Part shown: piece by piece, positions 8,088-17,396 of the stretch
How the letters are laid out: every line of letters begins with the position of its first letter
How positions within the stretch are numbered: the first letter of the stretch is position 1
NCBI RefSeq assembly: GCF_029269745.1
Contig: NZ_JARJHT010000002.1
Coordinates: forward strand, 930,001 to 994,000
Reading direction: 5' to 3'
Length of the DNA stretch: 64,000 bases
Source: Polluticoccus soli
Lineage (GTDB): Bacteria; Bacteroidota; Bacteroidia; Chitinophagales; Chitinophagaceae
Notes under the pieces: generated by a model
Told to the model about the DNA's origin: nothing
What the model saw: the letters and a program-made list of their open reading frames with translations, nothing else
The model's database searches: none
Translations under genes and position numbers: made by a program

Positions 8088-8237
8088 TATTTTATACATG
8101 TTATATTTTACATAGATGTTAAATTCCATTCAATAAATCATAATACATTGATGCTTCCGCAATGCAGAAACTCAAAATGGTCTAACACAGCGAGAAAATA
8201 TCAATCGCAAAAACAATTAAATTTACCTGCTGAACCA

Positions 8238-9365
8238 ATGATGATTATGATAAAACGTTTACTACTAGCCACCGCGACCCTACTTCAAGTCAACTCCTTT
8301 GCCCAATGCACCGACCAGGTAATTGCCACATACACTCCCACCTCTGCATGCATGGGTAAAGACGTCCAACTAAATGCAAGTACTATACCGGGCGCCACAT
8401 ATAGCTGGGCCGGCCCTAATAGCTATACATCTGCACAACAAAACGATATTATTCCGGCTATCACGTTCGCTGGGGGCGGCGATTATATAGTAACTGCCAC
8501 TCTCGGGAGCTGCATATATAAAGACACCGTGACCGTCACTCCCAACACAACTCCTGCGTTACCGGCTGCTACCCACAACGGTCCCATTTGCGAAGGCGAT
8601 ACAATAACTATGATGGCAACAAATACCCCGGCTGTCACCTATTATTTTTACTGGACGGGGCCAGATAACTTTGTTGCGCTGAGCATAACCGGCCAAACTG
8701 TGAATATCACGAACGCATCAGTAGTAAAATCTGGTATTTATAAGGTGATAGCAGAGGTGCCGACAACGGGTTGTCGTTCGGATACAACTTACCTGAATGT
8801 TGTAGTAGATACATTGCTGATCCCCAACGTGTTCATCTCCAGCCAGGATTCCCTTTATACAGGACCGATGAACCAGGTAACATTTACAGCCAATGTATCA
8901 AACGCCGGTGCAAACCCAACGTATCAATGGGTGAAGAATAGTGTAAATATACCTGGTGCAACTAATTCAACTTACACAGGTATAACAGCCGTAGATTTTC
9001 AACACAACGATACCATATGGGTAAAGGTGACTGCAGATGCCTCTGCGCATTGCCCCCAAACTTCGTTGAGCAACAGGCTGCGTGTGCGGATCAACCTTGG
9101 AGTTAGTGATCTTAGTAGCGCACCGTCAGTCGACCTATACCCTAACCCAAACAGCGGCAGATTCAAACTTGAGGGACTAACAAAAAACAAACCATTGTCG
9201 ATATCAATAGTTAACGCGATAGGCCAGGTTGTTTTTGCTACCCGGATAACGAGCGCAACTGGTAGCGAAGATATCAATATACCTAATGTAGCTAACGGTA
9301 TTTACCAGTTACAGGTAAGAGCGGAAGATGAAACGCAAAATACTAGGTTCAGCTACCAGAGATAA
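8238..9365 (+). CDS. T9SS type A sorting domain protein with Ig/PKD-like domains
   Basis: 375-residue secreted protein from the ATG at 8238; an upstream in-frame start at 8148 would put a non-signal leader ahead of the hydrophobic signal peptide (LLLATATLLQVNSFAQ) and is rejected. After the signal come three Ig/PKD-like modules with SAC/GPIC-type cysteines and aromatic YSWAGPN / YYFYWTGPDN / YQWVKNS strands. The last ~75 residues (VDLYPNPNSGRFKLEGL ... NGIYQLQV) are a T9SS type A C-terminal sorting domain, which in Bacteroidota directs export and surface attachment through the PorU sortase. Likely a surface adhesin; ligand unknown. Confidence 0.85.
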   Translation: MMIMIKRLLLATATLLQVNSFAQCTDQVIATYTPTSACMGKDVQLNASTIPGATYSWAGPNSYTSAQQNDIIPAITFAGGGDYIVTATLGSCIYKDTVTVTPNTTPALPAATHNGPICEGDTITMMATNTPAVTYYFYWTGPDNFVALSITGQTVNITNASVVKSGIYKVIAEVPTTGCRSDTTYLNVVVDTLLIPNVFISSQDSLYTGPMNQVTFTANVSNAGANPTYQWVKNSVNIPGATNSTYTGITAVDFQHNDTIWVKVTADASAHCPQTSLSNRLRVRINLGVSDLSSAPSVDLYPNPNSGRFKLEGLTKNKPLSISIVNAIGQVVFATRITSATGSEDINIPNVANGIYQLQVRAEDETQNTRFSYQR

Positions 9366-9383
9366 ATTTCTTCACAACAATAC

Positions 9384-9426
9384 AAAATGAACAACGCCCG
9401 CAATATGCGGGCGTCGTTCATTTTGT
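9384..9426. terminator. Bidirectional intrinsic terminator
   Basis: Long near-perfect hairpin, AAAATGAACaACGCCCGCA against TGCGGGCGTCGTTCATTTT with loop ATA, between convergent genes ending at 9365 (+) and 9438 (-). Confidence 0.8.
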
Positions 9427-9437
9427 TAGAAATGCCT

Positions 9438-11318
9438 TTAAGATTTTTTATTGATGAGCTTATCAAGCGTGGTTTGTGCCAGCGGATGGTAGTTCATCCG
9501 GTACTTCTGGTAAATGCTTTTTGCCATATCCTGCTTGCCGGTTGTCATCATCTCTTCGTACAACGGCTCGAGGAACTTGCGACGGCCGACCTGGCTGAGG
9601 AATTTTTCCATTGCAGGATAAGCGGCCTCATAACCGGCAGCAATGCTCATTACATACCATTGTGCAGCTATCTCACTGTTCCCGCTTGTAGTAAACTTGA
9701 ATTGTCTATCCAGTGTAGCCATTTTTTCCTTGTCCATTGGCTTAGGCATTTTTCTCAGGAAATGAAGCCACTCATTAGTGCTCCATTTAGCTGTGCCCAA
9801 TTCTGCTGGAGCTTTACCACCGAGAAATGCATCACGTGCAGCATCTACTGCTTTGAAACGTTCTGGCTGCACACGCGGGGCATTAGATGGAATACCTGGG
9901 CCATATACCCATGCATTGATATTGAGTTTCTGCTCCAGTTCTTTATCGCCTTTTATTAAATTCTCATTGAGGTAATTGAGGAATTTTTCCGTCGTGATGG
10001 TCTTGAACGCGTATTCCTTGAAGTATTTGTTCAGGAATGTATCCATCCTTTCACGGCCTACATTATTCTCGATAAGTTTCAAGAGCAAGGCGCCTTTTTC
10101 ATACGCTATATCAGTAAGGCCATCATCCGGATCGCGACCAGTAAGATCAAGCTTCAACCAAGTGTCTTTGTTGTCTTTACCGATATCCTCCACAGTGTGC
10201 TCGAGGTCCTGGTAACCAAGTTCCCAAAGCATATCTGCGTAGCTCTTGTCTGTCATTGCCTCGGTAAGCCTGCGTTCGAAATACACTGTAAAACCTTCAT
10301 TCAGCCAGAAGTCATTCCACGTGCCATTAGTTACCAGGTTACCGCTCCAGTTGTGTGCCAGTTCGTGTGCTATCAGGTTCATTAGTGAGCGATCGCCGGC
10401 TATAATGGTTGGTGTTGCAAAAGTGAGTTTAGGATTTTCCATACCACCTATCGGGAAGCCCGGAGGTAATACGAGCGCATCGTATCTACCCCATCTATAA
10501 GGACCGTACAATTGCTCTGCAGTATTTACCATCTTACCTACTTCCGCAAATTCATACTGCGCTTTATCAGCCATGTTTGGTTCAGAGTAAACACCTGTAC
10601 GCGCGTCTATGCTGCGGAATGTAATATCGCCCACAGCCAGCGCCATCAGGTATGCCGGAATAGGAATATCCATCTTGAATGTGTACACACCATCGGCCGA
10701 TTTTTGTTGCGGATTTTCGGCACTCATAAGCGCCATTAAACCCTTAGGCACGGTAACACGTGCACTATAGGTAAAGCGTATGCCGGGGCCATCGGCAGCT
10801 GGAATCCACGAACGTGCATAGATCGACTCAGACTGCGTATAGAGGAACGGCTGCTTTTTGCCCAATGTTTGCTGCGGTTCCAACCATTGCAGTGCTGTAG
10901 CTTTTGCACCGGTATGGTACCATATAGAAACTTGTTTGGTTTGCTCCGTGATGGGAATATTGAGTGCATTACCGAGGTGCTCTACAAAGGCCCCCATTGT
11001 GTGTGGTACCTTTTTGCCATCAGCTGTCACACTGTCTATTGTAAGATCGTAAGTATCCAACCTTAAAACAGAAGCTTTCTTGTCGTTGGATATATCCCAT
11101 GTAGCACGACCACCGATTTGCTTTTTGGCGAAGTCTACCGCTATATCAAGGTCAAGATGTTTCATCGTTACACTATCCGCATTCGATTGTGTATGCCGAT
11201 CGCGGGCGGTAGTGGTGTCTATCGTTTTAGCAGATTCGTTGTCTGCAACAACTCTGTTTTTGCACGACGTAAAAAACAAAGAGAGCGCAGCTGCGCTTAA
11301 TACAACTATTCTCATCAT
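9438..11318 (-). CDS. M1 family aminopeptidase lipoprotein (LTA4 hydrolase-like)
   Basis: 626-residue zinc aminopeptidase. Signal peptide ends SLFFTSC, so it is a lipoprotein in the periplasm or outer membrane. The M1 hallmarks are present: GGMEN exopeptidase motif near residue 292 and HELAHNW with the downstream LNEGF (HExxH-18-E zinc site) near 317-340. The helical C-terminal part (residues ~450-620) matches the leukotriene A4 hydrolase/aminopeptidase B subgroup layout. It releases N-terminal residues from peptides, probably for nutrition. It starts 19 nt after the ABC permease stop and may be the last gene of that unit. Confidence 0.92.
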   Translation of the reverse strand: MMRIVVLSAAALSLFFTSCKNRVVADNESAKTIDTTTARDRHTQSNADSVTMKHLDLDIAVDFAKKQIGGRATWDISNDKKASVLRLDTYDLTIDSVTADGKKVPHTMGAFVEHLGNALNIPITEQTKQVSIWYHTGAKATALQWLEPQQTLGKKQPFLYTQSESIYARSWIPAADGPGIRFTYSARVTVPKGLMALMSAENPQQKSADGVYTFKMDIPIPAYLMALAVGDITFRSIDARTGVYSEPNMADKAQYEFAEVGKMVNTAEQLYGPYRWGRYDALVLPPGFPIGGMENPKLTFATPTIIAGDRSLMNLIAHELAHNWSGNLVTNGTWNDFWLNEGFTVYFERRLTEAMTDKSYADMLWELGYQDLEHTVEDIGKDNKDTWLKLDLTGRDPDDGLTDIAYEKGALLLKLIENNVGRERMDTFLNKYFKEYAFKTITTEKFLNYLNENLIKGDKELEQKLNINAWVYGPGIPSNAPRVQPERFKAVDAARDAFLGGKAPAELGTAKWSTNEWLHFLRKMPKPMDKEKMATLDRQFKFTTSGNSEIAAQWYVMSIAAGYEAAYPAMEKFLSQVGRRKFLEPLYEEMMTTGKQDMAKSIYQKYRMNYHPLAQTTLDKLINKKS

Positions 11319-11337
11319 GTAGAAAATTCAATTAAGA

Positions 11338-13023
11338 TTATGCTTCTGCGGCACGCATGCTCTTCCAATCAGTTGCTTTGCAACTCTCCCATACCATCCA
11401 GAAGAAAATGGAAGACAATATTAACACCAAAATTTTAAGCCACAAGAAGCCGGCGAGTATAAGGAGGTAATGGCTAAATCCGAAGACGCCCATTAATACG
11501 AAGGTGAATAATACGCGAACCAGGCCTTTCCCGCCTTTTTCCTTCATTTGTTCGGCCATCGAAAAAGGAAATATCCGATGGCTCAGTCTCAACACACAAA
11601 TGGCAAAGACAGATACATTGACCATTGCAAGCAGCACGTCCCACACAGCACGAGGTCCCCATATCCACACAACAAACAAACCAATAATGCTGATGAATGG
11701 AAGAAAATATTTGATCCAAAGCGCCTTGAACGAGCCAGCGAGGATCTCGCCGGGAGTTTCAATTGGTGCTGAATAATAAACCCATGCCGCTTTGTATTGA
11801 TCTGACATGCTAATGTAATTAAGTGCCTGCACCATAGCAAGGGCACACATGTACAACGGGAAAAGGTGCATGTTCGTTTCAGGCAACTCGTTCCACAATT
11901 CAACGAACGGCTGGTCGGTCATTAACAACATGTATACAAAGTATACTGGCACATATGCCAGCATAGGATACACCCTCATTTTAAAAGTACGGCTACGGCC
12001 TGTTTGCAGCCATGTGATAATAAAGCCAGATTTTGCTGCGTCCGAATAGTTAAACACATTCGCCAATCTATTGTAAGTGCCCCGCTTGATCATTTTTCTG
12101 GACGCGCCAGACGACTCCTCTACATCTACAGTATCGATACTACCCAATTGTTTTGTAAAACTGGGCGCCAGCCATTTTACGGTTGCCCAGATAGCAAACA
12201 AGGGAAAAACTATTGACAGAATGCTAAACCAGCCTGCGTTGGAAAAAGTGCCTTTAACCCCAAGCCACGAGTAGCAACTTGCCAGCCAATATGGTGGCGT
12301 AAATTGTATCCAACTATATTGGCTAATATCAATGTTACGTACCGCGCTGGTCCTAGTAATACCCTGCATCAGGTAAAAAACGGCAAACACAACGATGGAG
12401 AATGCTATCTGCAGCGATCCTATTACATCTTTGAATTTACCGGGCTTCGTAAACCGTAATATAGCAAGGTAAAATGCATTAACCGTGAACAATGCTACAA
12501 ACACCATCATCAGTAACGGTAATGGGAACAGTAATGCGGCTTGCCATCCTCTGTCAAGGCCAATGATGATCCATCCGGGCAGCGACATTGGAAATACTAC
12601 CCTGACCAGGTAGATAAATATGTGTATGATCCTCGAAAGAAATAGTGTTTGGTCATTTATCGGTCGTGGTAATAAGATTAGTTTATCAGAGGTATCGACA
12701 ATCACATTCGAAAAATCGGTGATCAGCGAAAAAGTGAGCAGAAAAAGGAAGGTCGAAAAATAGGCCCACAACGAAAAGATAGGATCATTGAATGCAACTA
12801 GTGGATAAATGTAAACAAACCCCGCAAAAAACGAGAACAACATGCTGAGCAATGAATTGTATTTGCTCTGCGCTTTGGGTCTACGCCGTCCGAAGTTTAA
12901 CGGCTTTCGGTCATCGATCTTTAACTTGGTATCAAGTATCGCACGAAGCTGCTCTGTATCAGCACCCATATTTTTCCAAAGACCGGAGAATAGCATCACC
13001 AGCCGGAGAATAAACTTATTCAT
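11338..13023 (-). CDS. Putative ABC exporter permease
   Basis: 561 residues with a hydrophilic N-terminus (~60 residues) and roughly ten to twelve hydrophobic segments. It begins immediately after the stop codon of the ATPase gene with no intervening base, strong evidence for one transporter. No substrate-binding protein is nearby, and the ATPase is of the CcmA/drug-exporter type, so export of a lipid, peptide or drug is the reasonable guess. No specific family motif was recognised. Confidence 0.75.
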   Translation of the reverse strand: MNKFILRLVMLFSGLWKNMGADTEQLRAILDTKLKIDDRKPLNFGRRRPKAQSKYNSLLSMLFSFFAGFVYIYPLVAFNDPIFSLWAYFSTFLFLLTFSLITDFSNVIVDTSDKLILLPRPINDQTLFLSRIIHIFIYLVRVVFPMSLPGWIIIGLDRGWQAALLFPLPLLMMVFVALFTVNAFYLAILRFTKPGKFKDVIGSLQIAFSIVVFAVFYLMQGITRTSAVRNIDISQYSWIQFTPPYWLASCYSWLGVKGTFSNAGWFSILSIVFPLFAIWATVKWLAPSFTKQLGSIDTVDVEESSGASRKMIKRGTYNRLANVFNYSDAAKSGFIITWLQTGRSRTFKMRVYPMLAYVPVYFVYMLLMTDQPFVELWNELPETNMHLFPLYMCALAMVQALNYISMSDQYKAAWVYYSAPIETPGEILAGSFKALWIKYFLPFISIIGLFVVWIWGPRAVWDVLLAMVNVSVFAICVLRLSHRIFPFSMAEQMKEKGGKGLVRVLFTFVLMGVFGFSHYLLILAGFLWLKILVLILSSIFFWMVWESCKATDWKSMRAAEA

Positions 13024-13812
13024 CTAGAGCGCAGAATTGTTTTGTTCACTAAAAGCAGCTGCAAGTTCATCAGCTTTGCGGCCTGGATGATCGGTAGAAG
13101 TGAGCTTGGCAAATATCTGCTCCAACGATTCTCCTGTTTCCATGCGCAGTTCGCTGATGGTACCATTGGCAATGATCTCGCCTTTGTTGATCAGTACTAT
13201 CCTGTCCGACACTTTTTCTACAACATCCATCATATGCGAACAGTAAAAAATAGCCTTGCCTTCCTGCTTCAGTACTTGCAACAATTCTTTTACAAGGATC
13301 ACTGCATTGGCATCAAGTCCAGACAAAGGTTCATCAAGGATAACGATAGAAGGATTATGCAAGAGGCCTGCCGTGATCAATACTTTTTGGCGCATACCTT
13401 TTGAAAAGCTATCCATACGTTGGTCTATATTAGCCAGCAGGCCAAATGAATCGAGCATTTTTTCGGAACGTGACTGAATTACCGCATCGGATAAATGGTA
13501 CAGTTTGCCGATAAATGTCAGGTACTCACGTGGTGTCAACAGATCATATAGTTCTGCCAGTTCAGGGATATAGCCAATGATCCTTTTTATATCAAGAACA
13601 TGGGCACGCAGATCTTTGCCGGCAACCATTACGTCACCTTCATAATCCTGGATCACGCCGGTGAGTATTTTAACAGTGGTAGACTTGCCGGCGCCATTGG
13701 GTCCAATGTACCCAATTATCTGACCGGGGAATATCTCCAGGTTGATATCCTTTAGTACTTGTTTCTCGCCATAACGCTTTGACAGTCTGTGTATCGTGAT
13801 CACTGGTTCCAT
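13024..13812 (-). CDS. ABC transporter ATP-binding protein
   Basis: 262 residues from the ATG at 13812 (an upstream in-frame start at 13845 adds 11 residues with no homology look). Walker A GPNGAGKST near residue 37, signature SFSKGMRQKV near 135, Walker B SIVILDEPLSGLD near 152 and the H-loop YCSHMMD near 190 are all intact, so it is an active ATPase. It is of the exporter (CcmA-like) type and pairs with the permease that starts on the next base. It is divergent from the surface-protein array, 263 bp away. Confidence 0.93.
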   Translation of the reverse strand: MEPVITIHRLSKRYGEKQVLKDINLEIFPGQIIGYIGPNGAGKSTTVKILTGVIQDYEGDVMVAGKDLRAHVLDIKRIIGYIPELAELYDLLTPREYLTFIGKLYHLSDAVIQSRSEKMLDSFGLLANIDQRMDSFSKGMRQKVLITAGLLHNPSIVILDEPLSGLDANAVILVKELLQVLKQEGKAIFYCSHMMDVVEKVSDRIVLINKGEIIANGTISELRMETGESLEQIFAKLTSTDHPGRKADELAAAFSEQNNSAL

Positions 13813-13921
13813 AAATACGATGCTATTGTTGATTCTATCACGCAATCTAAGAAATTATGCTGGGCTATAACCTTCACAAGTAGCGGAATGCCGAAAAATG
13901 TTAAAATTTTTATTTCAACTG

Positions 13922-13996
13922 ATGGTTGAAAAATGACGAAAAACTTTAACCTGTAATTAATAACAGCAATTTCACTCATTTTTCAACGCCAACCAT
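13922..13996. repeat. Interrupted inverted repeat between ABC unit and surface-protein array
   Basis: ATGGTTGAAAAATGA at 13922-13936 is repeated in inverse as TCATTTTTCAAC at 13976-13987 plus CAT at 13994-13996, the two parts split by the six bases GCCAAC. Arms are 15 bp and the spacer 39 nt. It lies 80 bp before the first surface-protein start and 110 bp from the ABC start, so it could be an operator or a 5'-leader hairpin. Confidence 0.6.
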
Positions 13997-14075
13997 GTAG
14001 TAGAGTACAACGTCTATCTCCTTAAGACTATCGCAAAAAGTCTCCGTTACCTTAACTAACAAATACCGTAAACTC

Positions 14076-17060
14076 ATGAGAAAGCTTCCGCTCTATTTAC
14101 TCAGTTGTTTACTGATCGTTCTCTCTGCACTGCCTGTCGAAACGAGGGCCAACCACGGCGCTGGTGGTGAGATCATTTATGAATGGATCAGTGGTTCCAC
14201 CTATAGGGTGTTTTTCAAATTTTATCGCGACTGTACCGGCCCCGGTGCGCCAACGACGATGCCACTGTGCTACAAAAACAGTTGCAATACTACGATTTAC
14301 CAGGCGCCGATGGCCTTGTATCCCGGTGTAATACCGCCAAACGTTCCAAATGGTTCACCGGTAGCCCTTGGTTGCTCTCCCACCACCTACCCTACTAAAT
14401 GTACTAATGCCGCGAGCACCATCCCGGGCTACGAGGAATGGTGGTATTATGCAGATATCACTTTACCTTTCCAGTGCAACAATTGGACATTTTATACGTA
14501 CCTGTTTGCACGCAACAATAGTTTCAATCTTACTGCTGCTACGAGTACTTATTTCTACACAGAAACAACATTTGATAATACGGGCACTTTCGAAGGCAAC
14601 TCTTCACCCTATTTCTCTAACAAGCCTATCCCATACGTTTGTGTAAATGTGCCATTCCAGTTCAACAACGGCGCTGTTGATCCCAACGGTGACTCTTTGT
14701 CGACTGATGTGCAACAACCGCGGGATTTTCCCGGCGGCACGTGCAGTTCTACACCTATCGCCATACCGTTTTCACCACAAACACCTTATCCACCAATTCA
14801 GCTGACGTCCAATCCTATCCAAACAGCTAACACATTTTCGTTGAATGCTGCAACAGGACAAATGAACTTTACCGCTCCGGTTGTAGGTCCTTGGACATTA
14901 TCCATCCGCACTCGCGAGTATCGTGGCGGAGTATTAATCGGTTCGATACTACGCGACGTGCAAGTGCAGGTTATAGGTAGCTGCACGGCCGTCCCTCCGG
15001 TTGTTACGCCTGTGATAACCACACCGGGCGTGCAATTTGTCAATGGCCAGATACAGGGTTGCGCAGGACAATTGATCGAATTTGGCTGGGATTTGAAATC
15101 GAGCAACTCAAATGCGATCATAATTGGCGAAGACAACCACAACGCCTCGATACCTGCAGCTACCACAACCTATTTCAATCAAAGAACAGACTCCGTACGT
15201 GGTATGTTTAGCTGGACACCAGGAATCAATCAGTCAGGCCTCTTTACGCTTACGGTTACAGCTCGCGACTCCACCTGTGATCCTCCTGGTATCCTGTATA
15301 CCTACATTAACACAATTCCAATTTTCATTTGGCCTCCTACAAAAGCCAACAACGACACAAGCGTTTGTCCTGGCAAGGCTGTACAATTGAGTGTAACGGG
15401 TGGTGGTAACTTCCTGTGGAATACTGTGTCGGGACCGGGCACGTTGAATAATACCACAATCGCCTCTCCTGTAGCTACTGCATATGCCAAGACAACCTAC
15501 AGAGTTGTCTCACAACAAACCTCCTTCTGTACGAAAAATGCAGATACAGTTATAATAGATATGTTGCCTACACCTACATTTACGCCACTGACTGATATCC
15601 TGACTTGTCCGGGCACTCCCTCTACTTTCGATCTGAATCTGCAACCAATTGCCGGGGTTACGTACAATGTAAAATGGTTCCCTGCTACCTATCTAAGCAG
15701 TGCTACGGCTCAAACGCCAACAGTAACACCTCAAGGCGATATCACTTATTATGTAGAAATCGGTGCTACTAACAATACGTGTACGGGTTTCGATACCGTA
15801 AAAGTGGACGTACTTGACGGCTTCAAGATACTGACTCCAGATACCGCAATCTGCCAGGGTCAAAGTGTAAAAGTCAATGTCATTGGTGATTCACGTTACA
15901 CATTCACCTGGACTGCATTGAATGACGGTTCAGGCGGTACTTCTATCTCTAATATGAACGATATGGCGCCAACTATCACACCGCAAATCACGTCGCCGCA
16001 GACAGGTCCATTCAAATACCAACTGAAGGCGATGCATCCTAATTGCCCTCACGATAGTGTAGCTAGCTTCGATATAGAAGTGCAGCCCAATCCAACAATA
16101 ACGCTGCAGGAGGATGCTGCTATGTGTCATGGCGACACCATGCAACTCGCCGCTACCGTAACACCTGCTTATAAATATACTTACGACTGGACTCCAGGGA
16201 CAGCACTCACTGCATCTAATATTCCTAACCCGATATTCAAGGCGTTGGCTACTACTACGCTGAAAGCTACAGCGTCTACATCGGCAGGTTGTAAAGACGA
16301 TGACGATATCACGCTGACTGTTTTCCCTGCAGACTTCGTATTCCTCTCTTCAGACACAGCCATCTGCCCTCGCGATACCGCGCAACTGGCAATGGTTGGC
16401 AATGGTCTCAAATCATTCTTCTGGACACCATCTACAAACATCAGCGATGTAACGAGCCTGCTGCCAACTGCATGGCCTGCCGGTACACAACTGTATACAG
16501 TATACGCACGCGATACAAATGGATGTTTTGACACTGCGAGAGTAAAAGTAACCGTGAAGCCGGCAGCCATCATTGATCTGCCCGAAAAAATAACACTCTA
16601 CCCTGGCGATACGTACAAAATGCAACCTAACGGCAATGCATTATATTATACATGGTACCCTCATGTCGGCCTTAGTAAAACAGATATAGCCAACCCCGAA
16701 GTAAGACCGGACGTGAATACACGGTATATAGTTAAAGCTACAACCGAATTCAACTGTAGCGTTACAGACTCGATTGATATCATCGTTATGCCGGATAGCT
16801 ATATTGAGGTACCAAATGCTTTCACACCAACACACAGCAAATTAAAGGTGCTGAGAGTTGGCGAAGCCAAACTTAAGAGCTTCACCGTCTTTGACAGGTG
16901 GGGAGTTAAGGTTTTTGAAACAAATAATATAGACGAGGGTTGGGATGGACAATACAAAGGTGAAACTCAGCCTATGGGTGTTTATGTTTACCGTGTAGAG
17001 GCAGAGGCATACAGCGGTCGCAAAATAAACCGGCAAGGAAATGTAACCCTGATTCGCTAA
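14076..17060 (+). CDS. Giant T9SS type B surface protein, array member 1
   Basis: 994 residues. Signal peptide of ~25 residues, mature start NHGAGGEIIYEWI. Residues ~26-300 form a conserved N-terminal domain with many Cys (FYRDCTG, MPLCYKNSCN) and the motif SSPYFSNKPIPYVCVN, then NNGAVDPNGDSL. Next is a domain with SVRGMFSWTPG and, from ~430, about six Ig/PKD-like repeats each opening with a pattern such as DTAICPRDTAQLAMVG. The end (VPNAFTPTHSKLKVLRVG ... QGNVTLIR) is the gliding-motility-associated type B C-terminal sorting domain. It should be exported by T9SS and displayed on the surface, as an adhesin or glue. Its closest relative is the next gene. A terminator follows, so it is its own unit. 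Confidence 0.9.
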   Translation: MRKLPLYLLSCLLIVLSALPVETRANHGAGGEIIYEWISGSTYRVFFKFYRDCTGPGAPTTMPLCYKNSCNTTIYQAPMALYPGVIPPNVPNGSPVALGCSPTTYPTKCTNAASTIPGYEEWWYYADITLPFQCNNWTFYTYLFARNNSFNLTAATSTYFYTETTFDNTGTFEGNSSPYFSNKPIPYVCVNVPFQFNNGAVDPNGDSLSTDVQQPRDFPGGTCSSTPIAIPFSPQTPYPPIQLTSNPIQTANTFSLNAATGQMNFTAPVVGPWTLSIRTREYRGGVLIGSILRDVQVQVIGSCTAVPPVVTPVITTPGVQFVNGQIQGCAGQLIEFGWDLKSSNSNAIIIGEDNHNASIPAATTTYFNQRTDSVRGMFSWTPGINQSGLFTLTVTARDSTCDPPGILYTYINTIPIFIWPPTKANNDTSVCPGKAVQLSVTGGGNFLWNTVSGPGTLNNTTIASPVATAYAKTTYRVVSQQTSFCTKNADTVIIDMLPTPTFTPLTDILTCPGTPSTFDLNLQPIAGVTYNVKWFPATYLSSATAQTPTVTPQGDITYYVEIGATNNTCTGFDTVKVDVLDGFKILTPDTAICQGQSVKVNVIGDSRYTFTWTALNDGSGGTSISNMNDMAPTITPQITSPQTGPFKYQLKAMHPNCPHDSVASFDIEVQPNPTITLQEDAAMCHGDTMQLAATVTPAYKYTYDWTPGTALTASNIPNPIFKALATTTLKATASTSAGCKDDDDITLTVFPADFVFLSSDTAICPRDTAQLAMVGNGLKSFFWTPSTNISDVTSLLPTAWPAGTQLYTVYARDTNGCFDTARVKVTVKPAAIIDLPEKITLYPGDTYKMQPNGNALYYTWYPHVGLSKTDIANPEVRPDVNTRYIVKATTEFNCSVTDSIDIIVMPDSYIEVPNAFTPTHSKLKVLRVGEAKLKSFTVFDRWGVKVFETNNIDEGWDGQYKGETQPMGVYVYRVEAEAYSGRKINRQGNVTLIR

Positions 17061-17079
17061 GATAAAAATGCAACCTTTT

Positions 17080-17116
17080 TATAAAGCCCGGCTCCGGCCG
17101 GGCTTTCGTTTTGCCT
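17080..17116 (+). terminator. Intrinsic terminator after array member 1
   Basis: AAAGCCCGGC TCC GGCCGGGCTTT at 17083-17106, then CGTTTTG. Shows that member 1 is not co-transcribed with member 2. Confidence 0.75.
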
Positions 17117-17396
17117 GCCGGCAATATCAAAAAGATACATAAAACATTGATAAACAAACAACTAAAACCAAACTAACCTCTACTTGACATCGACTCGCTC
17201 AAATTGTCAATATGTTAATATTTTTTTTAGCAAAATGCTTACACTTTGTTAACTTTACGAGCATGTACACATGTGGATTAATTTGATTTAGGATTGTTGG
17301 CTTTTAGCCAGCAAACCATTTTGTTAATCTTAATGTCTATAAATACGGTCGGGTTGAAACCATAAATTGAAAATTATATCCTTAAATACCTAAAAA
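17117..17396. promoter_or_regulatory. AT-rich upstream region of array member 2
   Basis: About 280 bp without a coding frame. It holds TAACTTTA-like sequence and a small palindrome CATGT-AC-ACATG near 17264. No box matches the promoter consensus perfectly, but its length and AT content make it the likely promoter of the 17397-23646 unit. Confidence 0.35.
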
